The translations under genes were made by a program, and so were the position numbers. A stretch of 64,000 nt of DNA from Pseudocercospora fijiensis CIRAD86. Lineage: Eukaryota; Ascomycota; Dothideomycetes; Mycosphaerellales; Mycosphaerellaceae. The stretch is from NCBI RefSeq assembly GCF_000340215.1, contig NW_006921539.1, positions 2,471 through 66,470 on the forward strand, read 5' to 3'. The notes below the pieces were generated by a model. It saw nothing but the letters and a program-made list of their open reading frames with translations. It searched no databases and was not told where the DNA came from. Shown piece after piece: positions 55,210 to 64,000 of the stretch. Position 1 is the first letter of the stretch. The number at the start of each line of letters is the position of its first letter.

Positions 55210-56445
55210 CTTTTTCGAACCCCTAAGCTTCCTTATAGCCCTCTAGCCGAATAAACGGTCCCTTATTCTCTAACCTAACGGTATTACGCTAGTTTATATA
55301 CATTAGAGCAAAAGCCGTTTAGAGTTAAGGTTAGGCCTATTATCGGCTTCGCGAAGGCTACCGATAAGATCTAGGTTTAGCGTTTTAGTAATACTAACTA
55401 GATTAGATTCTACCTTACCGACTATAGTATCCTAAATACTATAACGCGATAGATTACTATAAATAATTACTTCTATTAATAGCACCGAATTACCTCTAGA
55501 TACCTAGATAGTCTAGTACTTAACGTTAGTATACGCGCTAATCCCTAATACCTACCTACTAAGCTATATATAATCCGTACTAATTAGCCTTATCGACGCC
55601 TACTTAGAGGCGACTAGACCTCTAAGATACTTAAATTCGTAGCTATATTTCTAAACCTCGATACTATATCTATTACCGGAACTCCTGGTACTAGGCTTAG
55701 GAATAGTCTACGGCCTTTCCGTCTTACCGATCCTACCGGTAATTATTAGTTAACTCCCGTAAAGCTATTTAGCTTCTCGGTAGGTACTAGTATAATTATA
55801 GTACCCGGCCGTATCCTAGATACTCCTCGCGTAGGCTAAAGTTCGAATTCGAAACCTAGTATACTATAGAAGGACTACTAGAACTTATAGAGCGTTAAGT
55901 TTACTAGACCTAGAAAATTTAATAAGTAGTCGGTCCTAGTTATTAACCGTAAGAGCAATCGAGGCAATATACTATATAGTAACCTAGGTAGTCCTAAAAA
56001 GGCCTTTATAAAGCTCTATAGTAGTAAGGAGAAGTAACCGAAGATAACCGTAACTATTATTAGTAAGCGCTATTATACTCGCTTCTACCCGACTCGTAAG
56101 TAGGATATATAGAATAACTTTTAGAACCTACTCGTAGGTATAGTCGTCGACTATAGTATCGCTAATAAGATCTATATAAGGTTTAGCTATAGGTACATTT
56201 AGGACTTTAAGATAGAGTACGACCCGCTAACTATTTAGTTATAAAAGACGAAATAAATTTTAAGGCGGACGAACTTTAATAATTAAGATAGTAATATACC
56301 GCCTATCTAGCTATACGATAAAGGCTATATCTATCTATCTACTAGTATACTACGTAGACCTCCTTCGCGAGCGTAGCTATACCTACCTATTTGTTTAGCG
56401 TCCTAGCTAAGAGTTATAGTAGTAATTATTAGGTTTTTAACGTTA
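55210..56445 (+). pseudogene. Argonaute (QDE-2/Ago family), internally deleted
   Basis: The N-domain is missing. L1/PAZ start: F-Y-L-T-D-Y-S at about 55410. PAZ: N-Y-F-Y and then L-V-L-N-V...N-P-Q/x-Y-L-P near 55560, and P-Y-R-R-L-L near 55605. L2: V-P-G-R-I-L-D-T-P-R-V near 55810 and S-V-K-F-T-R-P near 55905. The frame then jumps to the end of PIWI: K-R-Y-Y-T-R-F-Y-P-T (family KRHHTRF) near 56070 and V-V-D-Y near 56160. After frame changes come R-V-R-P-A-N-Y and finally K-A-I-S-I-Y...Y-Y-V-D-L-L-R-E-R near 56370. MID and most of PIWI are gone, an estimated 300 or more residues. Argonautes bind small RNAs for silencing; this copy cannot function. Confidence 0.78.
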
Positions 56446-56467
56446 GATAAGAATAGTCTTATTTAGT

Positions 56468-56478
56468 AGAAGAAGAAG

Positions 56479-56509
<31 letters not shown>
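56468..56509 (+). repeat. (GAA)n microsatellite
   Basis: About 14 uninterrupted GAA/AAG units directly after the Argonaute C-terminus. Confidence 0.97.
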
Positions 56510-57071
56510 TAATATTAGGAGGATAAACTTTAGTAATTTGTATACTACTACTACTATATCTTTAGCTATACGACTAAGGCCGTATTTACCTATACTAGGT
56601 ATATACCTTAGTAATCCGGCGCCCGAACTCGATATAAACCTAATAATACCGTAGGCTCGGATCTAGTACTAGTATATTAAAAGGGTATATAAGGCTACAA
56701 TTATTATTAAGTAGCTAATCTCTTTATTATAGATAGGGCTATTTCCGAGCCTACGGTATTATTAGCCTCGACCGTCGTTAACTACGGTATAACTACGGTA
56801 GCGACAAAAATCCTATAGTACTTCTACCGAGAGTTATAACGAGATACTATAAAAGATAAGAAACTAGATAGCGGGACCTAAAGTAGTATAGAACTCGTAC
56901 GAGTCGAGACTATCTAGGCTATCCGCCGCGAGTCGGTAGTAGTAATAGTAGTAATAGGATATAGATATAGTAGCCGAGAGGCTAGATAGGATTAGGAAAC
57001 TAGATAACGGGAAGTTAAGTAGTATAGAACTTATACAAATCGAGGCCGAGTAGGCTATCTATAGCGAGTCG

Positions 57072-57144
<73 letters not shown>
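57072..57144 (+). repeat. (TAG)n microsatellite, about 24 units
   Basis: Shorter (TAG)n runs occur at the same place in the neighbouring repeats, near 57250 and 57400. RIP of (CAG)n would give exactly this. Confidence 0.95.
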
Positions 57145-58630
57145 GATATATATCTAGTAGCCGGGAGGCTAGATCGGATAAGGAAACTAGATAACGGGAA
57201 GTTAAGTAGTACGGAACTCGTACGAATCGAGGCTAAGTAGGCTATATATAGCGAGTCGGTAGTAGTAGTAGTAGTAGTAGGATATAGATCTAGTAGCCGG
57301 GAGGCTAGATCGGATAAGGAAACTAGATAATAGGAAGTTAAGTAGTATAGAACTTATACGAATCGAGGCTAAGTAGGCTATCCGTAGCGAGTCGGTAGTA
57401 GTAGTAGTAGTAGTAGAATACTAGGGTAGTAGCTAGGGCAATAATTTAAACTAGTAGTAGCTAAACTCTTCGGTACTATATTAAACTATACTAAGGCCTA
57501 TCGCGATAAAATATATAGAAATACGTACCTATAATTAAATTAGTCGCTATATATACCGGAATATTTACTTCTAGGTAATTTGATAATCCGTAGAGGTATA
57601 GTTGCCGCTAGTATATAGGATATAGGTCTATACGGCGCTAACCGAGCGTCTAATACGAAGACAGTAATACTAGAAAATAGTATCGTAATATAGAAGGATA
57701 TAAGTTTAATATATTAATAGTATTACCGAAAAGTATAGGCTAACTCTAAGATACCGAGTCGTAGTATTAATCTACCCCTAAATTATTAATCGACTCCGAA
57801 CTTAGCAACCCTATATATAAATAATATATATATCTATACTAGACTAGCAATACTCGTACGCTAACCTACGATAGTATATAATACTACCTTAAGCCGACCG
57901 TAGTAAACGTTTATTATACTACTTAGGGTTAGCGGTAGCTAAACATTCGAGTTATAGTAAAACGTACTTATCTAGATACTATCGATATACTACTTATCTA
58001 CGCCGTAGACTATAGCAATAGTACGAGCCTTACTAGCGTCCTAGTCTAATATACTACTATCTAGAAATATAATATAGTCGGCGAGCTTAGTATTAGCTAG
58101 AACTAGATCGTATAGGAGGTATATAAACTAGTCTTCTAGGTACGAGTAATCGAGTAGCAAATCCTTATTAGCGAACTAGCCTATAAAATAGAAAGAGGCA
58201 CTAGTAGTAGTATAATTGCTACCGACTAGAAAATAGTAGACGCGAGTATTATTACCCTCCCTAGCCTACTAGTATAGAAAGCCGATCTACTCTAGGTTAT
58301 AACCTATAATATCCTATTAAGTATAGGCGAGCGAGTAGGTAATACCTAGCTAAAGTACCTATATCGATACGATTAGCTCTAGATCTCGCTACGTCGAAGA
58401 TATAGTCTAATATAAGGGCAATTCGACCCCGACTAGAAACATACCTAGCCGACCTTAATACCTAGAATCCTAAAGCGGGTTAGAGCCGCGGGCTCTAGCT
58501 AATAGAGCAGTACTATTAGCTAGGGAGCGGATAACTAGCGTACTATCCCTAGAGCGATACGAGACCCGATACTTAGCTACGCTAGAGGTTAAGATATAGG
58601 TTAATATTAATAAGTCGGCGTATAGGTCTA

Positions 58631-58677
58631 TATAATAGCGTATATATAATAGCGTATATATAATAGCGTATATATAA
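58631..58677 (+). repeat. 14-bp tandem repeat (TATATAATAGCGTA)
   Basis: Three units. No gene is recognised between here and about 59460; the stretch is AT-rich and RIP-saturated. Confidence 0.85.
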
Positions 58678-59459
58678 AAATTAAATAGAGTCGATAGGAT
58701 AAGGCTTTATACTTCTATCTAATAGGCATACTAATAGGGTAGTCGTAACTACTACGAGTCTTAGAGGCCTTAGATTTAATATAAACCGCTTATTAGATAC
58801 TGCCTTAAACGACGTCGTTACTAAGTCGGCTAAGTAATACTTACTAGTAGTTACTCGAGCGCTACTCGTTTACTTTACTTAGGAATATAACCTAGCTATA
58901 ATATAACTAGAGCAAGCCTTAGTAGTACTAGGCGAATTTAACGTAATTAATAATACTACGGGGTAGTATTAAACCGGAGCAATGCTATATCTATACGTAT
59001 ATAGAATTAAATATATATAACGCATTTTACGGTATAATATATAGGCCTTAGGGCGTTAGGAGTAATATAGAAATCTAGTCGAAATATAGTACGGTCGTTT
59101 ATATTTAGTATTTATTTTCCGATTAGTCCTAACTAGTAACCGAGTCGGACGGCGAGTCGGTATATAAATTAGTATTTAAATATTATCGTAAGAGGCGCTA
59201 GTAGAGTAATATTAAGTTAGTATAATCGAACGGGATAAATCCGAGTTTTTACCGAATCTATAGGCTATAAATCGATATCGAGTCGGACCCCGACTTATAC
59301 TTAACTTCGTAGTAGTAAGGGGGGTTCGCTAAGTACTATACTTATAGTAGGGCTAAAGAGCCTTAGTAACTTCGTATATAGCGATATACGACAAACCTAT
59401 AGTAGCTATAATAATAGCGCCTATTATCGAAAGCTAGCTATATATATAGTAATATCTTA

Positions 59460-62400
59460 CTATATCGAATATAGGTTATATAACCGGCTACTTAAAAGCT
59501 CCTACGGCTATAAGCAATATAGAAACAAGTGCGAGAAACGCGCCTACGGCTATAAGCAATATAGAAACAAGTACGGGAAACGCGTCGTACTAAAAGAATT
59601 TACCGAGTACGATTCTACTATAAACAATACTACGAAGCGAGCCCGACTTAACTTATATACGATCTAAGGTAGCGACTAGAGCGCCGAATAAGCCGACGAT
59701 AGATCGATACTAGAAGGTATATAGTAAGATGTAAATAAAGAAGGTATAATAGAAGCTATTCTAGTAATAATATTAACGCTAATAGTACTAGCGCTATAGG
59801 AAGACAAAGGAAGTATAGATACTATTAAATAGGATAGATATCTTAAATTACCGGAATTCGATATATAGAATAGCCTAGCGGACGAAGACGAAATAGAGAG
59901 CGTATAGGCAACTGCCGCCGGAACGATAATAACGCTAGGAAGCTAGAAGTTAATAAGATTATAGCTAATACTAAAAGGCTACTATACTACGGATAATATC
60001 GATATATTTACCGAATACACTAGCTATACCGCTAGCAAGCCTATAGCTATATATAGTATAATTATAGTTTAGTATAGTAGAGTAAATACAAGCGCCTAAT
60101 CTATAAGCAGCGTTAAAATACGAATATAAGATACTTCGGGCGAGTACGGAATATTTAAGTTACTATTCGATATAAGCTTTACGTAATTCTTAAAGAGAGA
60201 GAGAATATCCGGATATATAATTACGAGGCTTTCCGAAGACAAGAGGCTAGTACTACTATACGATCTACTAAGCTAGAAAAGCGTAAAGGTTATAACGTCG
60301 AAACTATAAGCTAGTAGTATACTACTATCGAGGGTATTAGGTTAAATAAAGGTTCGAAAGCTATACCTTCTAATAAGTCGAACGGGTTACGGTAGTACGG
60401 AACTAGTACTACGATACCGATCCGTTAAGAAAGTAGTAATATTCTTAATAGGTTATAGTAGCTTTAGGAATAATCTAGTATATAAGCTATATCGAGCGTA
60501 GACGACTAACGACCTACTACGGCGAATCTACTCTAATATAGCGTTAGTAGACTAGTAGTAGGATACCTAGAGTAAGATAAATATAGACGGCGTAACGATT
60601 ATACCTCTAATCGTATTAACCGATAAAACGTAGATAACTAACTACTAAAGTAACTTAATAGTATACCTTATATACCTTACTATCGGAAACCTATACGTAC
60701 GAGTACGTAACGCGAATAATAGACCTAGTACGATCTTACTAGGACTACTACCGGTCGTTAAGGATAGCGATAGTTTTACTAAAAATAGTATATATTATAT
60801 ATCGATAGCGTATATCTTTTGCTCTACTATAAAAGCGGCCGATAGCGAGGGCTAGGATATTATATATATAGATAGCGCGACGCGTAGGTACTTTCTAATC
60901 TTAGTAGTAATATTAGTAGACTATAAAGAGCAAGTTGCAATTACTAGAGTTAAGATAAATATATATTGTCTAAGTTACCTAGTATATCCGATAGAACGAG
61001 AGTACCTCGATATTATAGTAGAATAGCGGTTATACGACTCTACGAAGTAGCGATATCTAAGGCAACGTAAAGGCGAATATATAGCGAAGGATCCGTAGAA
61101 CGTCTATAATATCGATTACTTTATATAGCGCTAGAAACACGTCGATATATACTAGTCTTTAGTAGCAGATACACTATACTAGCTACTAAAAGGAGTACTA
61201 ATATACGCAATCTAATAGACTACGGACCTACTAGTAGATAAGATAAGCTATATAAAAACGAGAAGATACCGACTAGTTACCGACTCGACCCTAAATAGGG
61301 GCCTATTTACTAAAATAAGAAAGCTAGGGAAAATAGTAGTATAAGGGATTATCGATATAATACTAGATAGACGGTTCGCGTATATACCTATATATACTAA
61401 TCTTCGTAAGTTCTACTACTACTTAGCAGTTACTTAGTAGATAGGCTAAGAGTAGTAAAGCGTCCTACGAGTCTTATTAGTTATATTTATACTACTACTC
61501 GAAGAGGTCCGTTAACTATAGGCGATAAGATTTCTATATATACTAGTAGACTTTACTATTCTAGCGATATATAGATACTATAACGACGAAATAGTTAAGT
61601 ATCTAAGGATAGAATTATACCGGATAAACGAATAGAAGAATATATTTCGCCTTTATAGGATAATAAAGATATAGAAGAGGGCCTAGCGAGAGGCGAAGGC
61701 TACTACGCGAAGAACGAACGATTTAAATAACGACGATATAGTTGTAATAGACAAGGACGACGAAGCTAATAAGCTAATAATAATACAAACAGAAGGGCAC
61801 TTTAATATACCGAAATTCTACGGTATAATATATACCCCGAGCTATATTAAGACGTTCGGCAATCTTCTAGACTTAAATACTAGCTGTTTCGAGTACAAAC
61901 GCTATAAACTGCTTAAGCTTGTATTTCGGCTAACAAATAAGAAGCCTAGCTAGGAAGAAAGTATACTAGATAGCGATACTAATAGATTAAATATATAGGC
62001 TAAAGACGATAAAGAATATATAGTAATCCCTATAAATACTCGTACCGTTAAGGAGTATATATAATAGCTAATAATGCTAACTATAGTACGGCTAGTAGAG
62101 GATATCCTAGGATACTAGCCCGAGAAATAGAGGAATAGAAAGAAATCGGTTAAGTAGATTACGATAAGGGAGGCTATAGCTATAATAGAAGAGAACCTAG
62201 GTCGCGACTTCTAATAAGCGATTACGGTATTCGTACGGCAATAGGGTACCTACGATAAGAATAGCGTATTAAGTACCGTAGCCGACCCTAACGATATCGT
62301 AATAGACTATATATACGTTCTAGATATAGAGATCTACTTCTACGGTAGAATCCGATACTAGAAGCGTACGAGTAAGGATATAGAATATCCTAACGTAGTA

Positions 62401-63060
62401 GTAGCTAACTTCGCGAGATATATACTAAACTAGGAGGGGCTCTACGGTAATAGACGTTATAATTTTATATAAGTATAGGAATATAACGTTAATTATATAG
62501 AAACACCTAATAAATTAGCAGTTCGATTCGGCGGTCGCCTACTAGCGTAACTTAAGTACGTAATCTCGATTAATATAGAAATAGGAATTAAATATAGGAA
62601 GGGGCTTAGGACGAAACAGAGGCCCGTTATAAGCGTTTTTATTAAGCTTTACGACTATATTAACGATAAGAGCGAGTATAAGGATACGTATAGTCTAACG
62701 ACAATTCGGCTATAGCGTCTTTTACTATACTATAGTAGACTTAAAAGGCGACGGATATATAGCCTACTACTAGTCTATTATATATTATACGCTATATCTA
62801 TAGACGAAGGCGCCCCGTATAGGACTCGCTATATTAATAGTATAGTTCATTTTAAGACGTATAATATAATTTACGACGAGGAATAGGAGGAGAAGGAAAT
62901 ACGAGCTATAAAGGCTTATAGGCGAGTAATAAAAAGGCCACGTACCGAGTAGAGTATATAGAAATCGTACCTCTAAAATATAAAGAATAATAATACTAAG
63001 GCGGCGAAGAATAATTTTATAGTTAGTAGAAGATATATAAGATAGAATATAGCGATATAT
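59460..63060 (+). mobile_element. Plavaka-like DNA transposon with degraded transposase
   Basis: One plus-strand frame, interrupted only by TAG/TAA, runs through most of the stretch. Its core at about 60590-60770 reads I-I-P-L-I-V-L-T-D-K-T then Y-L-T-I-G-N-L and L-L-G-L-L-P-V. This is the characteristic block of fungal Plavaka transposases (PII..SDKT, YLSIGN, IGYLP). The C-terminal part carries P-N-V-V-V-A-N-F-A-R-Y near 62400 and the terminal D-E-E...K-A-Y-R-R. The N-terminal zinc-finger part is unclear. Terminal inverted repeats were not identified. It would move by cut-and-paste; it is certainly dead. Confidence 0.72.
59501..59584 (+). repeat. 42-bp in-phase duplication in transposase N-terminal region
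   Basis: CCTACGGCTATAAGCAATAT begins at 59501 and 59543; it encodes Y-G-Y-K-Q-Y-R-N-K twice. Confidence 0.9.
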
Positions 63061-63500
63061 AGTAGCGATAGTTAAAAAACCGTTATAGTAATATACTTAA
63101 ACCTATAGTACTACTAGTATATTCTAGTTTAGACCGAGTCGACTAATACGACCGAGTCGACGAGTCGATAAGTATTAATATAGCAATATACGAATAGTAT
63201 AAATATTAACGACTACGACTACGAGCGACCTAGAGCGATCCTATATATGTAAAAATTTACCTAAAAATTTACCTAAGCGATCCTATCGATCGCGTCGATC
63301 GCGTCGATCCTATCGATTCTAGGCAATCTAGGCGTAAGTCGGGTCGCGACTCGGTCGCTTAGGATCGCTTAGGATCGCTTAGGATCGCTTAGGATCGCTT
63401 AGAATCGATAGGATCGATAGGATCGACGCGATTAGAAAAAATGTTTTTATAGCGTATATCTTCGTAATATACTTTTTTCCTTAATTCGACGACTTTTATA
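63061..63500. other. Large inverted-repeat region, no gene
   Basis: The left arm at about 63275-63325 (CGATCGCGTCGATCCTATCG and following TTCTAGG) is the inverse of a right arm at about 63355-63435, made of five CTTAGGATCG units followed by ATAGGATCGACGCG. The arms could form an extended hairpin. AAAAATTTACCTA is duplicated just left of it. It ends shortly before the H3-like gene and could hold its promoter. Confidence 0.7.
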
Positions 63501-64000
63501 ATACCGAGTCTACTTAACTAAGTTACGACGCCTCGTAAGAAAGGACCTACTACTTCTACGGGTCGTAATAAGACCGGAAATAGTAGAACAAGTATAGTAT
63601 GTTAGCGTAAGAAGGCTACTACTACTATCGCTAGCTCCGGTACTAGAAAGGGCGTCGCGAGTAAGGCTCTACGTAAGACGACGGCGGGTAAGGCTCTACG
63701 TAAGACGACGACTAGCGCTTCTACTACTAGTAGTAATAATCGTATAAAGCGTCGATAGCGCCTAGGAAGTAAGTCCTGTTTATAGCTAGTAGCGTAGCCG
63801 GTAGCGTAGCCGGTAGCGTAGCCGGTAGCGTAGCCGGTAGCGTAGCCGGTATTCTTACTATCTTTTTACTAATCCTTCTTTAGCCGTAGCCCTCTATAAG
63901 ATTCGGAAGTATTAGAAGGGTTCTAATCTCCTACTCCGTAAAGCTCCTTTCTAACGACTTATTCGCAAAATTGCCTAGTATTATATACTAGACCTTCGCT
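63501..64000 (+). pseudogene. Histone H3-family gene, possibly CenH3, runs off the window
   Basis: Exon 1 at 63501-63768 has ATA (probable former ATG), then a long Thr/Lys/Ser-rich tail with two copies of A-G/S-K-A-L-R-K-T-T, ending R-R-stop-R-L-G (family R-W/Y-R-P-G). A 125-nt intron follows, and exon 2 (63894 on) reads V-A-L-Y-K-I-R-K-Y, L-L-L-R-K-A-P-F and R-L-I-R-K-I-A, the alpha-N/alpha-1 helix region of H3 (VALREIRKYQ...RLVREIA). The tail does not match canonical ARTKQTARKS and is longer, about 90 residues, which favours a CenH3 or divergent H3 variant. The core beyond alpha-1 lies outside the window. RIP stops make it a pseudogene. Confidence 0.75.
63769..63893 (+). other. Intron of H3-like gene with 12-bp tandem repeat
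   Basis: Donor GTAAGT at 63769-63774, branch-like ACTAAT and acceptor TTCTTTAG ending at 63893. Splicing joins A|CC into a Thr codon and restores the H3 frame R-P-G-T-V-A-L. Inside, TAGCGTAGCCGG is repeated about five times (63788-63850). Confidence 0.82.

Larger units (their letters stand above)
56850..58700 (+). pseudogene. Repeat-rich ORF of unknown function
   Basis: Four tandem repeats of about 115 bp plus a variable (TAG)n tract lie at about 56863-57420. Each is marked by GGAAACTAGATAACGGGAAG and GAGTCGG. A long frame with RIP-type stops then reads through to about 58700 (Y-V-E-D-I-V, Y-E-T-R-Y-L-A-T-L-E-V). The TAG runs are probably former CAG, so the ancestral protein may have had Gln tracts, but the frame in the repeats is ambiguous. 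No family recognised. It could be the 5' part of the neighbouring transposon. Confidence 0.4.

Noticed and set aside
1..64000. CpG-methylation decay as the cause of the mutation pattern
   Set aside because: CpG is abundant throughout; the missing dinucleotides are CpA and TpG, which points to RIP.

Overview
The window looks like heterochromatic subtelomeric DNA from a filamentous ascomycete (Pezizomycotina). Three observations support this. Telomeric repeats are CCCTAA/TTAGGG. Almost every CpA/TpG has become TpA while CpG is kept, which is the signature of repeat-induced point mutation (RIP). The recognisable elements are fungal: a Tad1-type LINE, a Ty3/gypsy element, a Plavaka-like transposase and a Penelope-like element. 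No intact protein-coding gene was found. Every recognisable gene is a RIP relic whose stops are nearly all TAG/TAA at former Trp or Gln codons, so genes are called pseudogene and edges are approximate.

Layout. Positions 1-14257 and about 25230-42440 are two copies of one large (about 17 kb) multi-gene unit; the first is cut by the window edge. Two shorter copies of its right part lie at 14258-18967 and 51627-55206. In order, the unit carries a coiled-coil ORF (-), an SNF2-family ATPase (-) with recognisable introns, a small basic ORF (-), a 528-codon ORF (+, perhaps F-box), a small ORF (-), a roughly 1630-codon ORF (+) with in-phase 10-residue tandem repeats, a small Lys/Arg/Glu-rich ORF (-), the N-terminal half of an SF1 helicase resembling ZNFX1/Hrr1/SAD-3 (-), about 272-bp tandem repeats, and a short CCCTAA tract. 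Between the units lie a LINE with an assembly gap (19976-24424), a Penelope-like retroelement without a visible endonuclease and bounded by telomeric repeats (42434-45405), an unexplained less-mutated stretch (45406-46961), and a truncated gypsy element with a telomeric tract inside gag (46974-51626). To the right come an internally deleted Argonaute gene (55210-56445), an unknown repeat-rich ORF, a Plavaka-like transposon (59460-63060), and the start of a histone H3-family (possibly CenH3) pseudogene with a 125-nt intron, running off the right edge.

All eight interstitial telomeric sites read CCCTAA on the + strand. This fits repeated growth and recapping of one left-hand chromosome end, with the centromere to the right. 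Families of foldback sequences built on AACTTTAGGTRYRYACCTA recur between genes and inside two SNF2 introns. The most interesting points are the telomere-bounded Penelope-like element, the shared junction at the ends of the units, the intronic foldbacks, and the presence of three silencing- or chromatin-type genes (Argonaute, SF1 helicase, H3 variant) as RIP relics in one subtelomere.
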